Assembly: GCA_003211655.1 (NCBI GenBank)
Contig: QCSC01000006.1
Coordinates: 1-38,222 of the forward strand
Source: Prochlorococcus sp. AG-469-F22
GTDB lineage: Bacteria; Cyanobacteriota; Cyanobacteriia; PCC-6307; Cyanobiaceae
Reading direction: 5' to 3'
DNA length: 38,222 bases
A model generated the notes under the pieces. The model did not search any database and was not told the origin of the DNA. It saw nothing but the letters and a program-made list of their open reading frames with translations. The translations under genes were made by a program, and so were the position numbers. Of the stretch, positions 22,908-33,404 are shown piece after piece (position 1 is the stretch's first letter; each line of letters begins with the position of its first letter).

Positions 22908-23654
22908 CTATTTACCGTCAAATGGAGATATATCAACTATCCTCTGAAACAGATATCCTGTACCTCTTGCTGTAAGAATTAATTCAGGATTTGCAGGATC
23001 AGCTTCCAATTTCGATCTTAATCTAGATATATGAACGTCAACTACTCTCGTATCTACATGTCTTTCAGGTGTGTAGCCCCAAACTTCTTTCAAAATCTCA
23101 CCTCGACTAAATGGTTCTCCTGATCTACTGACTAAAAGTTCTAAAAGACTAAATTCCATGCCTGTTAACCTGATTCTTTCATCACTTTTAAAAACTTGTC
23201 TTCGATTTGTATCAATTTTAATATCTGTAACCAAAATTAAACCTGAATTTGGCATTCCAGGAAGTTGCTCTTTATCTATTCTTCTTAATACACACCTAAT
23301 TCTAGCTTCTAATTCTTTTGGACTAAAGGGTTTAACCACATAATCATCAGCGCCTAATTCTAATCCTGTAATTCTATCTGCTACATCCCCTAATGCAGTA
23401 AGCATTACGATAGGTACGTCTGAGTCTTTTCTTAATTCTTGACACACTCCATATCCATCTAATTTTGGCATCATTACATCAAGTACAACCAAGTCAGGAT
23501 CGTAATCTTTGAACAATTTTAATGCTTCTTTACCATCACAAGCAGTTACCACTTTGTAACCAATCATTGAGAGACGAGTCTCGAGAATTCTTCTAATGCT
23601 TGCCTCGTCATCTGCGACAAGTATTGTTTCTTTTGTTTGACTAGATACAGCCAT
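22908..23654 (-). CDS. rpaB: OmpR-family response regulator RpaB (Ycf27)
   Basis: Receiver + winged helix; RpaB-type 'ETILVADDEASIRRILETRLSMIGY', 'RHVDTRVVDVHISRLRSKLE'. Confidence 0.93.
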   Translation of the reverse strand: MAVSSQTKETILVADDEASIRRILETRLSMIGYKVVTACDGKEALKLFKDYDPDLVVLDVMMPKLDGYGVCQELRKDSDVPIVMLTALGDVADRITGLELGADDYVVKPFSPKELEARIRCVLRRIDKEQLPGMPNSGLILVTDIKIDTNRRQVFKSDERIRLTGMEFSLLELLVSRSGEPFSRGEILKEVWGYTPERHVDTRVVDVHISRLRSKLEADPANPELILTARGTGYLFQRIVDISPFDGK

Positions 23655-23760
23655 TTGTTTCTATTAGCTAATCAGTAAGAGAATTTATCTTTTACCCAAT
23701 CTAACTTGTAGAGGGGCAAAATCCCAAACATCTCAGTTCCTCAATCTAATCAAAAATTAA

Positions 23761-25113
23761 ATGTCTAATAAATTTTCGACTTTTATTTGTCAAAATTGCG
23801 GATCTGAGACTTCTCAATACTTCGGCAGATGCGTAAATTGTAATAAATGGAATACCATCTTTGAAGAAAGAAAAAACACTAGATCTAAAACAACTAGTGT
23901 TAATAAAAATAAAAAATCTAAGCTGTTTAATGAGATAGAAATAGGTGACATATCAAGATTTACAAGTGGATTTAAAGAGTTTGATAGAGTACTAGGTGGT
24001 GGAATAGTTCCGGGATCTATAGTTTTACTTGGAGGAGAACCAGGAATTGGTAAAAGTACAATAGTGCTCCAATCGGCTGGGAAAATATCCCTTAATGGAA
24101 AAGTTTTATACATCACGGCAGAAGAATCTTTAGAACAAGTAAAAATAAGATGGGAAAGATTAAATCAAAGCAGCCTCAATTTAAAAATTTATGCAGAAAC
24201 TAATTTATCTTTAATTATCGAAGAGATAAAAAAAATAAAACCTAGTTTTGCGATTATTGATAGTATCCAAGCTATTAATAATGATGAGATGGAAAGTTCT
24301 CCAGGATCTGTTTCCCAAGTAAGGACTTGTTCCTCTGAATTTCAGAATCTTGCTAAAGAAAATAATATAGCGCTTTTGATAATAGGTCACGTCACGAAAG
24401 ATGGAGCTCTTGCCGGTCCAAAAACTTTAGAGCATTTAGTAGATGTGGTACTCAATTTTGAAGGAGATAATATTGCCTCCCATAGATTACTAAGAAGTGT
24501 AAAAAATAGATTTGGATCAACGTTTGAAATTGGAATTTTTGAAATGTTAGAAAATGGTTTAAGAGAAGTTATTAACCCTAGTTCAATATTCACAAATAAA
24601 GAAAATATATCCGGCGTCACAACCACTATTACTAATGAAGGATCGAGACCATTCGCAGTTGATATTCAAGCTTTAGTAAATAAGACTTTCTACAATAACC
24701 CAAGACGAACAACAACTGGAATCAGTATCAATAGATTACATCAAATATTAGCAGTGATTGAAAAACATGTTGGGATTAAATTATCAGAATATGACTGCTA
24801 TATAGCGACAGGAGGTGGTTTTGAAATAAATGACCCATCTTCAGATTTAGGAGTTGCCATATCAATCTTATCAAGCTTAAAAAATATTCCACCATTGATA
24901 AATTGTGCATTTATAGGCGAATTAGGCTTAAGCGGTCAGGTAAGGCAGGCAAGTAATATTAGAGCCAAAATTGATGAGGCTATTAGGCTTGGTATAAAGA
25001 ATATTTTAGTACCTAAAGTAACTAGTGAAATTAAAGATAGTTATCAAAAACTCATAAAAATTAAAGAAATTTCAAATATCAACGAAGCTATTAATTATGC
25101 ATTGAAAGAGTGA
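23761..25113 (+). CDS. radA: DNA repair protein RadA
   Basis: Zn finger CQNCG...CVNC, 'LLGGEPGIGKST', KNRFGS motif, Lon-like C-terminus. Confidence 0.96.
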   Translation: MSNKFSTFICQNCGSETSQYFGRCVNCNKWNTIFEERKNTRSKTTSVNKNKKSKLFNEIEIGDISRFTSGFKEFDRVLGGGIVPGSIVLLGGEPGIGKSTIVLQSAGKISLNGKVLYITAEESLEQVKIRWERLNQSSLNLKIYAETNLSLIIEEIKKIKPSFAIIDSIQAINNDEMESSPGSVSQVRTCSSEFQNLAKENNIALLIIGHVTKDGALAGPKTLEHLVDVVLNFEGDNIASHRLLRSVKNRFGSTFEIGIFEMLENGLREVINPSSIFTNKENISGVTTTITNEGSRPFAVDIQALVNKTFYNNPRRTTTGISINRLHQILAVIEKHVGIKLSEYDCYIATGGGFEINDPSSDLGVAISILSSLKNIPPLINCAFIGELGLSGQVRQASNIRAKIDEAIRLGIKNILVPKVTSEIKDSYQKLIKIKEISNINEAINYALKE

Positions 25114-25125
25114 ATCTATACAAAT

Positions 25126-25647
25126 CTAGAGATAAATATCAATTGAACTCCTTCCAGAAGTTTTTAACCAATTTTCAATATCTAAGTATCCACCAGGATA
25201 AAGTCTTACAGCCTTAGACCAAACTTGGGCAGCCTTGTCGAACCAAATATCTCTTTGATCTAAATCACCATTCTGTTCAGCAAACCTTCCCCTTTTTTCA
25301 TAAATTAAACCTATATTTTTAAGACAAGATGGCTGTTTTGGATTTTCAACTAAGGCCTTTTGATAAGTTTCTATAGATCTATCTTCCTCACCATTACTCA
25401 TATAAATTATTGCCATGTTCTTTAAAGTTTCCCCTCTATCAATTTTATTTTCTTCTAGTAATAGACTTTCATTATAATAATCCAGAGCTTCTGAATAATC
25501 GCCATTATTTTGTGCAGCTAACCCATCTCTATAATATATGTAAGCTTTTTTTTCTTTATCAGCAATAGGCATAATCTTTACGATAGATTCAGCAATTACA
25601 GTAAAAGCTTTATCTATGAAATTGTCTCTGTTTTGATTATTAGGCAC
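25126..25647 (-). CDS. ycf3: photosystem I assembly protein Ycf3 (TPR)
   Basis: '[50 protein letters not shown]' with TPR repeats. Confidence 0.94.
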   Translation of the reverse strand: MPNNQNRDNFIDKAFTVIAESIVKIMPIADKEKKAYIYYRDGLAAQNNGDYSEALDYYNESLLLEENKIDRGETLKNMAIIYMSNGEEDRSIETYQKALVENPKQPSCLKNIGLIYEKRGRFAEQNGDLDQRDIWFDKAAQVWSKAVRLYPGGYLDIENWLKTSGRSSIDIYL

Positions 25648-25766
25648 TTTTTGTTTGTAATAAAAATAAATTAGTCAATAAAGTATCAACTATTTAAAAA
25701 GTCTATAACATTTATTATTATAGTAATTAATACAAACAAGCATTACTTTGCTTTCATCGCAATAAT

Positions 25767-28064
25767 ATGAATAGTATTCAACTAAATATTACCGGTATGA
25801 AATGTGGGGGTTGTGTAAATACTGTAGAAAATATATTAAAAAATACGGATGGGGTCGAAAATGTTTCTGTTAATTTACTTACCGAAAGTGCATATTTTGA
25901 AATTAATAAAACAGTTCCAAACATTGATCAGGTTTTAGAAAACCTCAAACAAAGCGGTTTTCCCGCAAAGATTTACATAAATGATTTTTCAAAAAAAGTA
26001 AATAAAGTTCAATTAGAAAAAAAAAAGAAATGGATTAATCAATGGAAAAAACTTAATTTTGCACTTTTACTTTTATTGTTTTCAGGGTTAGGGCATTTAG
26101 CAGAAGGAGGTTTTTTAAATTTACCAATATTAGGAAATTTATTCTTTCATGCTGCACTGGCCACATTAGCTTTATTCTTTCCTGGAAGAGAAATTGTGAT
26201 CAAAGGATTCAAATCACTTATAAAGAATCGACCAGATATGGATTCTTTAGTAGCTCTGGGGGTAAGTAGTGCTTATACAACTAGTCTATTATCATTAATA
26301 TTTCCTTCTACTGGTTTCCCCTGTTTTTTTAATGAACCAGTAATGTTATTGGGGTTTATTCTTATTGGACGTTTTTTAGAAGAAAGAGCAAAGTATCAAA
26401 CTGGTTCTTCAATTGGAGAATTACTAGATCTCCAACCAGAAATGGCAAATATTTATACAGAAGTAAATAAAGTCAAATCAGTCAGAGTACATTCTCTAAA
26501 AATAGGAGATGAAATTCAATTATTAGCTGGAGATCGTGTACCCGCTGACTGTATTGTTATTAATGGAAATTCATCTGTAGATGTTTCTCATATTACAGGT
26601 GAATCTAAACCTATAGATGTTCACTCAGGTGAACATTTACTTAATGGCTCATTAAATTTAAATTCCACCTTAAGGCTGAAGGTTATCAAAGTGGGGGAAG
26701 AAACTTCTCTAGCAAAACTAGTTAATCTTATTGAATCAGTTCAATCTCAAAAACCTCCAATTCAGAGAATCGCTGATCAAATTGCAGGGAAATTTACATA
26801 CTTCGTACTTTTTATTGCAACTTCAAGCTTCTTTTTTTGGTGGAAAGGTGCAAAAAACATTTGGCCCGATTTGTTAATAAACAATCATCATGACTTGATA
26901 ACCACATCCAACCATACATTACATAATTCATTAGGTAGCAATGCTGAAAATTTTTTAACTTTAGCCATTCAACTATCCATTGCTGTTTTAGTAATAGCTT
27001 GTCCTTGCGCTTTAGGTCTTGCTACTCCCACTGTAATAACTGTTGCATCAGGTAAAGCTGCAAAAAAAGGCGTTTTATTTAAAGGTGGAGATAAAATAGA
27101 AATGGCCTCAAAAATTAATCATATTATTTTTGATAAAACAGGGACATTGACCAAAGGTAAACCTTTCATAATCGATTATTTAAATACTTCTGATAAATTA
27201 TTTCTATTAAAAATATCTGCAAGTTTAGAAAGTCAAAGCCGACATCCTATAGCTAGTGCTTTAGTTAATGAAGCCAAAAAACAAAACCTTGACTTGTTGA
27301 CAATTAAAAACATCAATACAGAATCTGGTAGAGGTATATCAGGAGAACTTGATTCAATTGATGGCGAAATCAATATTGGAAGTGTTGAATGGTTAAATAG
27401 TAAAGGAGTAAAAATTGATAGCAAATCAAAAGAAATATTAGAAACTGAAGAAAACAAATCCCATTCTGTTATTGGAGTATGTATAAATAACAAGTTACTC
27501 GGCTTTATTTTATTAGGTGATTTATTAAGAGAGGATTCTATTAGTTCTGTTCAAAAATTAAGAGAGGAGAATTATAATATAAAAATTTTAAGCGGAGATA
27601 GAAAGGAAACTGTAGTCGAGTTAGCAAAAAAATTAGATAGTCCAGAAGCAGAAATAAAATGGGATCTTCTTCCAGAAATGAAATTAAAAATAATTGAAAA
27701 TTTAAAGAAGAACAATAAAGTTGCAATGATTGGAGATGGAATAAATGATGCACCTGCTTTGGCAGCTTCAAATTTAGGAATAGCAGTTGGTTCAGGTACT
27801 CAGATTGCGAAAGCAAATGCAGATGTTGTTTTAATGGGAGATCAGTTATCTGGATTACCTTATGCACTTAGTCTTGCAAAAAGAACAATAGGAAAAATTA
27901 AACAAAATCTATTCTGGGCTTTTGGATACAACTTGATTGCAATTCCCATAGCAGGAGGTATTCTATTTCCAAAATATGGCATTCTTCTCACACCATCAAT
28001 AGCAGCATTATTGATGGCAACTAGTTCGATAACCGTTGTAATAAATGCTTTATCTTTAGAATAA
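25767..28064 (+). CDS. copper-type P1B ATPase
   Basis: HMA domain GMKCGGC, IACPCALGLATP, DKTGTLTKG, MIGDGINDAPAL. Confidence 0.95.
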   Translation: MNSIQLNITGMKCGGCVNTVENILKNTDGVENVSVNLLTESAYFEINKTVPNIDQVLENLKQSGFPAKIYINDFSKKVNKVQLEKKKKWINQWKKLNFALLLLLFSGLGHLAEGGFLNLPILGNLFFHAALATLALFFPGREIVIKGFKSLIKNRPDMDSLVALGVSSAYTTSLLSLIFPSTGFPCFFNEPVMLLGFILIGRFLEERAKYQTGSSIGELLDLQPEMANIYTEVNKVKSVRVHSLKIGDEIQLLAGDRVPADCIVINGNSSVDVSHITGESKPIDVHSGEHLLNGSLNLNSTLRLKVIKVGEETSLAKLVNLIESVQSQKPPIQRIADQIAGKFTYFVLFIATSSFFFWWKGAKNIWPDLLINNHHDLITTSNHTLHNSLGSNAENFLTLAIQLSIAVLVIACPCALGLATPTVITVASGKAAKKGVLFKGGDKIEMASKINHIIFDKTGTLTKGKPFIIDYLNTSDKLFLLKISASLESQSRHPIASALVNEAKKQNLDLLTIKNINTESGRGISGELDSIDGEINIGSVEWLNSKGVKIDSKSKEILETEENKSHSVIGVCINNKLLGFILLGDLLREDSISSVQKLREENYNIKILSGDRKETVVELAKKLDSPEAEIKWDLLPEMKLKIIENLKKNNKVAMIGDGINDAPALAASNLGIAVGSGTQIAKANADVVLMGDQLSGLPYALSLAKRTIGKIKQNLFWAFGYNLIAIPIAGGILFPKYGILLTPSIAALLMATSSITVVINALSLE

Positions 28065-28709
28065 ATGAGGGGCAAATTTATTGTTATCGAAGGAATTGAT
28101 GGTTGCGGTAAGACAACCCAAATTGATGAAATTTCTAGATGGATACCAACTAGTGGTCTTTTGCGGGGAAATTCAAAAATAGTAAAAACTAGAGAACCTG
28201 GAGGAAGCTTATTAGGTAAAAAAATTAGAAATTTAATACTTGACAATCATCAAGATAATAAACCTTCTTCTCTAGCTGAATTATTGCTTTATTCTGCCGA
28301 TAGAGCAGAACATATTTCCAAAACCATATCTCCTGCTTTAGAAAATCAAGACTGGGTACTTAGCGATAGATTTTGTGACTCTACACTTGCTTATCAAGGT
28401 TATGGTAGAAATATAAATCTTGAGGTTATCAAAAATATCGAATCTATTGTTTGTCAAGGAGAATACCCAGACCTAACTATTTTTCTAGAAATTTCAGCCG
28501 AAGAAAGTGTTTTACGAAGGGAAAAGTTTATTCCAGATAGGATAGAATCTGAAGGGATAAATTTCCTAGAAAAAGTTAATGAGGGGTTTAAGTTGATCGC
28601 AAAAGAAAAAAATTGGACAACAATATCTGCTGAACAAGATATAAATACTATTACTAATGAAATAAAAGAAACCTTACTAAAAAAGTTTTCTCAAGTAAAC
28701 AATGATTGA
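28065..28709 (+). CDS. tmk: thymidylate kinase
   Basis: '[15 protein letters not shown]' P-loop, '[15 protein letters not shown]'. Confidence 0.96.
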   Translation: MRGKFIVIEGIDGCGKTTQIDEISRWIPTSGLLRGNSKIVKTREPGGSLLGKKIRNLILDNHQDNKPSSLAELLLYSADRAEHISKTISPALENQDWVLSDRFCDSTLAYQGYGRNINLEVIKNIESIVCQGEYPDLTIFLEISAEESVLRREKFIPDRIESEGINFLEKVNEGFKLIAKEKNWTTISAEQDINTITNEIKETLLKKFSQVNND

Positions 28710-29661
28710 TCTTAAAACAGATAATCTTTTAATTAATAAAGAAGTTAATGAAACTCTAGAAAGCATACTTAAGAGAAAAGCATTTTCCAACGGTTATATA
28801 TTTTATGGTCAGGAAGGTATAGGGAAAAAACAAACCGCTATGAAATTTATTAAAGAAATTTTCAATAAATATTCGTCTAATTCAAACATTGAAAAAAAAA
28901 TAATAGATAATAACCACCCTGATTTTTTATTAATTGAGCCTACCTATTTTTTTAAAGGGAAGCTTATAAATCGTTCAGAAGCTGAACCTTCAAAAAATAA
29001 TAAAGAAACAATAAGAATAGAGCAAATTAGAAATTTAAAGACTTTCCTAGGACAAAAATCCATTGAATCAGATGTGAAAATTGTATTAATTGACGATGCT
29101 CACCTTATGAATGAAGCAGCATCTAATTGTCTTTTAAAAACTCTAGAGGAGCCCGCTAACGGTATATTTATTCTTTTAACTTCTAGGTTAAACTTCCTTT
29201 TGGATACTATTATCTCAAGATGTCAACTTATAAGATTCAAATCTTTTTCATATAAAAAGCTTGAGATTTTCATAAGAAATAATTTAGATTCTAAAGTGTT
29301 TGATATTTATAAAGAAATAGATTTACAGGATTTTATTAATTCTGCAAATGGCTCTCCAGGAAAAATACTTAAAGATATAAAAATTTGGAATCAATTACCA
29401 AATGAAATTAAAGAAAACTTGGACTTTCCATTGAGTGATAATTTAGAAATACTAAAAATAACAAAAATAATATCTGCAGAACTAGATATTGATCAACAAA
29501 TGTTTTTAATAAATTTTGTACAACAAAAATGTTGGACAAAAACTAGAAACAAAAACATAATCAAAAAACTAGAAAATTTGAAGGTATATTTGAAAGGTTT
29601 TATACAACCACGACTAGCATGGGAAGTAACTTTATTAAAAATAGCAATTGAAGATTTATAA
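28702..29661 (+). CDS. holB: DNA polymerase III delta' subunit
   Basis: '[16 protein letters not shown]', '[25 protein letters not shown]'; overlaps tmk 3' end. Confidence 0.88.
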   Translation: MIDLKTDNLLINKEVNETLESILKRKAFSNGYIFYGQEGIGKKQTAMKFIKEIFNKYSSNSNIEKKIIDNNHPDFLLIEPTYFFKGKLINRSEAEPSKNNKETIRIEQIRNLKTFLGQKSIESDVKIVLIDDAHLMNEAASNCLLKTLEEPANGIFILLTSRLNFLLDTIISRCQLIRFKSFSYKKLEIFIRNNLDSKVFDIYKEIDLQDFINSANGSPGKILKDIKIWNQLPNEIKENLDFPLSDNLEILKITKIISAELDIDQQMFLINFVQQKCWTKTRNKNIIKKLENLKVYLKGFIQPRLAWEVTLLKIAIEDL

Positions 29662-29690
29662 AGTTACTGAACTACTAATTTGATTAAGTT

Positions 29691-30446
29691 TTAATTTGTA
29701 GATTCCGCAAACTCTTGCATACCATTATCAACCTGAGCTCCCACAGGTAACTCAAGGCAGTATCCTGCTCCATAAACAGTTTTTATATATTTTGGTTTGC
29801 GAGGGTCAGGTTCTAATTTTGTTCTTAAGTGTCTAACGTGTACTCTAATCGTCTCAATATCATCGTCAGGTTCATAACCCCATACTTCCTTTAATATTAG
29901 TGCTGGAGAAACTGTTTGACCATGTCTTTGTAGCAAACAGTGAAGTAGCTCAAATTCTAAATGGGTAAGTCTCACGGCAGATTCGTACCAAATAGCTTCA
30001 AATCTTTCCGGAACAAGAGTAAGGGGTCCGTAATTTAAAATTTCTTGTTGATTAGTTGAATTCAATTGTGCTCTATTAGTTCTTCTTAATAAAGCTTTAA
30101 TACGAACGTATAATTCTTCTAGATCAAATGGTTTTGTGATGTAATCATCGGCACCTGAATTAAATCCAGTCACTTTATCTTTAAGTCCACCCAATGCTGT
30201 AATCATTAATATTGGAATATTTGAAGTCCTTTCATCTCTCCGAAGTCTTTGGCATAATGTCAAACCATCAACGCTAGGTAACATTAAATCTAGAAGAATT
30301 AAGTCAGGAGAATATTGAAGGGCTAAAGCTTGACCTTTTATACCATCTTCAGCTTTTTGCACATCAAAACCAGAATGCTCAAGATGTCCAGATACTAATT
30401 CACGCATATCACGATCATCTTCTATCAATAGGATTGAAATTTTCAT
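29691..30446 (-). CDS. rpaA: OmpR-family response regulator RpaA
   Basis: '[31 protein letters not shown]'; '[28 protein letters not shown]'. Confidence 0.88.
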   Translation of the reverse strand: MKISILLIEDDRDMRELVSGHLEHSGFDVQKAEDGIKGQALALQYSPDLILLDLMLPSVDGLTLCQRLRRDERTSNIPILMITALGGLKDKVTGFNSGADDYITKPFDLEELYVRIKALLRRTNRAQLNSTNQQEILNYGPLTLVPERFEAIWYESAVRLTHLEFELLHCLLQRHGQTVSPALILKEVWGYEPDDDIETIRVHVRHLRTKLEPDPRKPKYIKTVYGAGYCLELPVGAQVDNGMQEFAESTN

Positions 30447-30736
30447 ATCTGAGGGATTATTAACTGAAATTATAATTTTGTGTTACGATTCTCTCAAAAT
30501 TTTGCATTTATTGCAGACCTAATTTAAAGACTTATAGAGGTTATTACAATAAAAAAACTAATTACTTCAATGGATTAGAAGGAAATAATGGCTTAAAAGA
30601 AAATATAAATTTTATAAATTCTTTCGATTTGCTTAATAATTACTTAATAATTCAATATAAATCGACAAGTAACAGCAGTTAAATCTTAATCAAATATGAA
30701 TATTAATATCTATGAAAGTAATAAATTAAGGTGATT

Positions 30737-30756
30737 ATTATCATACCAATGATAAT
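30737..30756. promoter_or_regulatory. Fur-box-like inverted repeat
   Basis: ATTATCAT-acca-ATGATAAT, perfect 8-4-8 palindrome with GATAAT/ATTATC hexamers, ~110 nt upstream of the 30869 ORF. Confidence 0.4.
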
Positions 30757-30868
30757 CTTTTGTTTTAAAAATAAATTTTTTTCGTAGAATAATATGTAAA
30801 TGATTAGTGACTAAAATCTTTTTTAAATGTTAATGGTTAACTTTATTATAAAAACAAACTGAATATTA

Positions 30869-31228
30869 ATGAAAAAGACATCTATTATTTACACCGATTT
30901 ATCTAAAAAGCAGTTACAACATCTAAAAGAACTTTATATTCAAAAAAAAGTTGAATGCATGAGCCATAAAGAGTTAAAAGAATTTGTTTTAGAAATAATT
31001 AGCCATCAGATAAACGACACAATTGGGAAAGAGGAGGAAATGGAAGCATGGATGGAAATGTCTAAATTTTATGGCGATCAATTTGAGATTATAATTTTGG
31101 AGATTCAACAAAAATTTACAAACAACGAAAACTTACAAAATTTTGAAGAAGATTCAAAAGAGCATAGATTAGAGTTGCTTGAAAAAAATAATATCGAACA
31201 GAATAAACAAGACATGTGGGATGATTAA
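30869..31228 (+). CDS. hypothetical protein (119 aa, acidic/helical)
   Basis: Only long ORF after rpaA; coding-like composition; followed by a 9-bp stem hairpin. Confidence 0.65.
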   Translation: MKKTSIIYTDLSKKQLQHLKELYIQKKVECMSHKELKEFVLEIISHQINDTIGKEEEMEAWMEMSKFYGDQFEIIILEIQQKFTNNENLQNFEEDSKEHRLELLEKNNIEQNKQDMWDD

Positions 31229-31292
31229 TTCTTTAAAAGTAGGTTATGAGGCGCTTTTAAAGTTTCCCCCTTAAGTTAGTTGTATTTTCTAT

Positions 31293-31314
31293 AAAAAAGA
31301 GACCCGAAGATCTC
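31293..31314 (-). terminator. orphan rho-independent terminator, minus strand
   Basis: Minus strand GAGATC-TTCG-GGTCTC-TTTTTT (UUCG tetraloop, U-run); no minus-strand CDS immediately upstream. Confidence 0.55.
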
Positions 31315-31423
31315 AATACCTCTTAATTTAGGAAAAATAAACTCCCCTGGCGAAAGTCGGAGTGATATTTCCTGATAGTGCCTGACTGAATCTGATGTAA
31401 GAAATCAAAAGAAAAGACATATT

Positions 31424-31444
31424 TCCCGACCATATCCCGACCAT
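31424..31444. repeat. tandem 11-bp direct repeat TCCCGACCATR
   Basis: TCCCGACCATA TCCCGACCATG; second copy contains the ATG of the AlpA-like ORF. Confidence 0.8.
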
Positions 31445-31922
31445 GAACAAATTATTAATTTGTTCTGAATACTGTTCCAAATACCTTCAACAGTTTAAAG
31501 AACAAAACCTCCTTATAGAGTCCTTTTTATGGGTTCAGACTCCCTTAGAACACATGACACGACTACCTTTTGGCGCTATAATATCAATGTACAAACGAAG
31601 GCAAAATCAGGATTTTTTAAGAGCAATAATTTGCTCAAATATATTTTCATATCCATTAGATACGCCCAAATTTAAGCAATCAATATTTAGATCACTAAAG
31701 AAAAAATTAGTAATGTACCAATTCAATTTAGAGGGAGACATGGGTCGTCATCACTTGTCCATTTCTGGTGCTTATACCGAATGTGGAATTTCAACATCAA
31801 CAATCAATAGATCTGCAGGGAAAACATTTCCTACGAAGATAAAACTATCTGAAGGGAGAATTGGTTTTCGGTTATATCAAGTTGAAGAATGGTTAAACGG
31901 AAAAAGAGGAGGTTGGAACTAA
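31443..31922 (+). CDS. AlpA-like regulator/excisionase domain fused to an unknown N-terminal domain
   Basis: C-terminal 'GISTSTINRSAGKTFPTKIKLSEGRIGFRLYQVEEWLNGKR' AlpA/MerR-like; stop overlaps integrase ATG (TAATG). Confidence 0.7.
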   Translation: MNKLLICSEYCSKYLQQFKEQNLLIESFLWVQTPLEHMTRLPFGAIISMYKRRQNQDFLRAIICSNIFSYPLDTPKFKQSIFRSLKKKLVMYQFNLEGDMGRHHLSISGAYTECGISTSTINRSAGKTFPTKIKLSEGRIGFRLYQVEEWLNGKRGGWN

Positions 31923-33196
31923 TGACTTCCACATTTTTCGCAAACACAAATTCTAAAATTAGAAAATTAAAAGAGGATAAGTCTTACCCTTTTATTCCAA
32001 AGAGTGGATTAAATATAATCAAAAGAGGTAAATCAAAATATTTTGAGGGAAGAATGAGATTTCCTTTTAATGCTTCTGGGAAAAAAATTGCAATTCCAAT
32101 CGGAGTATTTGAAAAAGATCTATTAGTAAAAGATGTGATTGAAAAATGGAATGAAATTAAATTATGGAGTAAAGAGAATAATAAAAGTCCAAAATTATTT
32201 GGTCAGGAAGAAGAAAAAGTAAGTGAAAAAACTTTTAAAGAAGTTGCCGAGGAATGGTTCAATGATGTCTACAAAAATAAAGTAAAGGAGAGAACATATA
32301 ACGATAGAGAAAATAAAATAAACCAGATGATCAAGTTTATTGGTTATGAAAAACTTATATCTGATTTAGAGATTGAAAAAGATGGCAGAAAATATATTTC
32401 CAATTTATTGAAAACGCTATTTCATAATTCTCCTGTTCAATTAACAAGATGTAGGCAAATTTTGAATCAGATATTTGATTATGCAGAAGATGAAACTTAC
32501 ATCAGACCAAATCAAAATCCAGTATTAAAGAAGTTTCAATGGGAAACTGGAAATCAAAGAAAGATATCAGACAAAACATTTGCAAATACAATTACCAAGA
32601 ACTCTTGGGGGACACTTCCAGAATTCCTTCAATCAGTCAATAAGAACGCCTGTAATGGTTCAATCATTACCGATCTAGCAACTAAAGCGCATCTTCTAAT
32701 GTGTATTAGAACAGGGGTTGTTTCATCTCTTGAATGGGATTGGTATGACGATAAAGAAGATATATGGATTATTCCTTCTCAGACATCTGGATTAAAAAGA
32801 AAAAAATTTGATGAAGAAAATGACCATTTAATTCCTTCCACTCCAGAAATCAATAAATTAATGAAGAAGGCAAAAGAAATAAATGGTTTATACAAATATT
32901 GTTTTACTTCTTTAGGAGGGAAAAATAAAAAACATTTAGGGTCTGAAACTATCAATGACCATTTCAAAAATCTTGGATGGAAAGACAAACAATCTGCACA
33001 TCAATGGAGAAGCGTAATTACAATATCAAGTCGAGAACATAATTTTGATTATGAAATTATTGATCGTCAATTAGGAAGAATGGGACATCTAAATGGCACT
33101 AGAGGTCATTATGATCGTTCGACTCTTTTAGATAAGAGAAGAGAATTCATGGAATGGTGGTCTAAAACTTTAATCGAACAAGGATTAATAATTTAA
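31922..33196 (+). CDS. tyrosine recombinase / P4-type phage integrase
   Basis: 'LLMCIRTGVVSSLEWDW' (Arg I), 'SAHQWRSVI' (HxxR), 'LGRMGHLNGTRGHYDRS' (H...Y), 'EFMEWW' tail; start placed at the TAATG-coupled Met rather than 31889. Confidence 0.88.
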   Translation: MTSTFFANTNSKIRKLKEDKSYPFIPKSGLNIIKRGKSKYFEGRMRFPFNASGKKIAIPIGVFEKDLLVKDVIEKWNEIKLWSKENNKSPKLFGQEEEKVSEKTFKEVAEEWFNDVYKNKVKERTYNDRENKINQMIKFIGYEKLISDLEIEKDGRKYISNLLKTLFHNSPVQLTRCRQILNQIFDYAEDETYIRPNQNPVLKKFQWETGNQRKISDKTFANTITKNSWGTLPEFLQSVNKNACNGSIITDLATKAHLLMCIRTGVVSSLEWDWYDDKEDIWIIPSQTSGLKRKKFDEENDHLIPSTPEINKLMKKAKEINGLYKYCFTSLGGKNKKHLGSETINDHFKNLGWKDKQSAHQWRSVITISSREHNFDYEIIDRQLGRMGHLNGTRGHYDRSTLLDKRREFMEWWSKTLIEQGLII

Positions 33197-33198
33197 CC

Positions 33199-33381
33199 TC
33201 AGTCGCAATAGATTAAACAGTTTTGATTAGTTGGATTTTCTTTACATTCTTTGTCCCAGTAAGTTTGAAACTCTACGGGGCATTGCTCAAGTTCTTTTGG
33301 AGTTTCGTTCAGATTTAAACCTGCATAGTTAAATGCCGTTAGGTATCTTGGAAGGATATTAAATTGATTGAATAGTTTCAT
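33199..33381 (-). CDS. small Cys-containing protein, paralogue of the 33405-33563 product
   Basis: SD aggaggtcttATGAAAC; C-terminal YWDKECKENPTNQNCLIYCD. Confidence 0.65.
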   Translation of the reverse strand: MKLFNQFNILPRYLTAFNYAGLNLNETPKELEQCPVEFQTYWDKECKENPTNQNCLIYCD

Positions 33382-33404
33382 AAGACCTCCTTGTTAATTG
33401 TTAA

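Noticed and set aside
22672-22947. 91-aa plus-strand ORF rich in TLPATLLAVLTTDPA repeats
   Set aside because: Exact antisense of the repeat-coding 5' end of plsX; repetitiveness is inherited from the sense gene.
27541-27867. 108-aa minus-strand ORF inside the Cu-ATPase
   Set aside because: Antisense to strongly conserved P-type ATPase catalytic motifs (GDGINDAPAL); low-complexity Leu/His/Gln product.
31889-31922. Integrase start at 31889 as in the ORF track
   Set aside because: The first 11 codons overlap the AlpA ORF in another frame; the TAATG junction at 31920-31924 is a more typical coupled start.
32674-32740. Apparent loss of the integrase catalytic Arg I
   Set aside because: First read as a deletion of the RxxE motif, but an ungapped alignment of CIRTGVVSSLEW to GVRPGELRGARW-type sequences keeps the Arg; all catalytic residues appear present.
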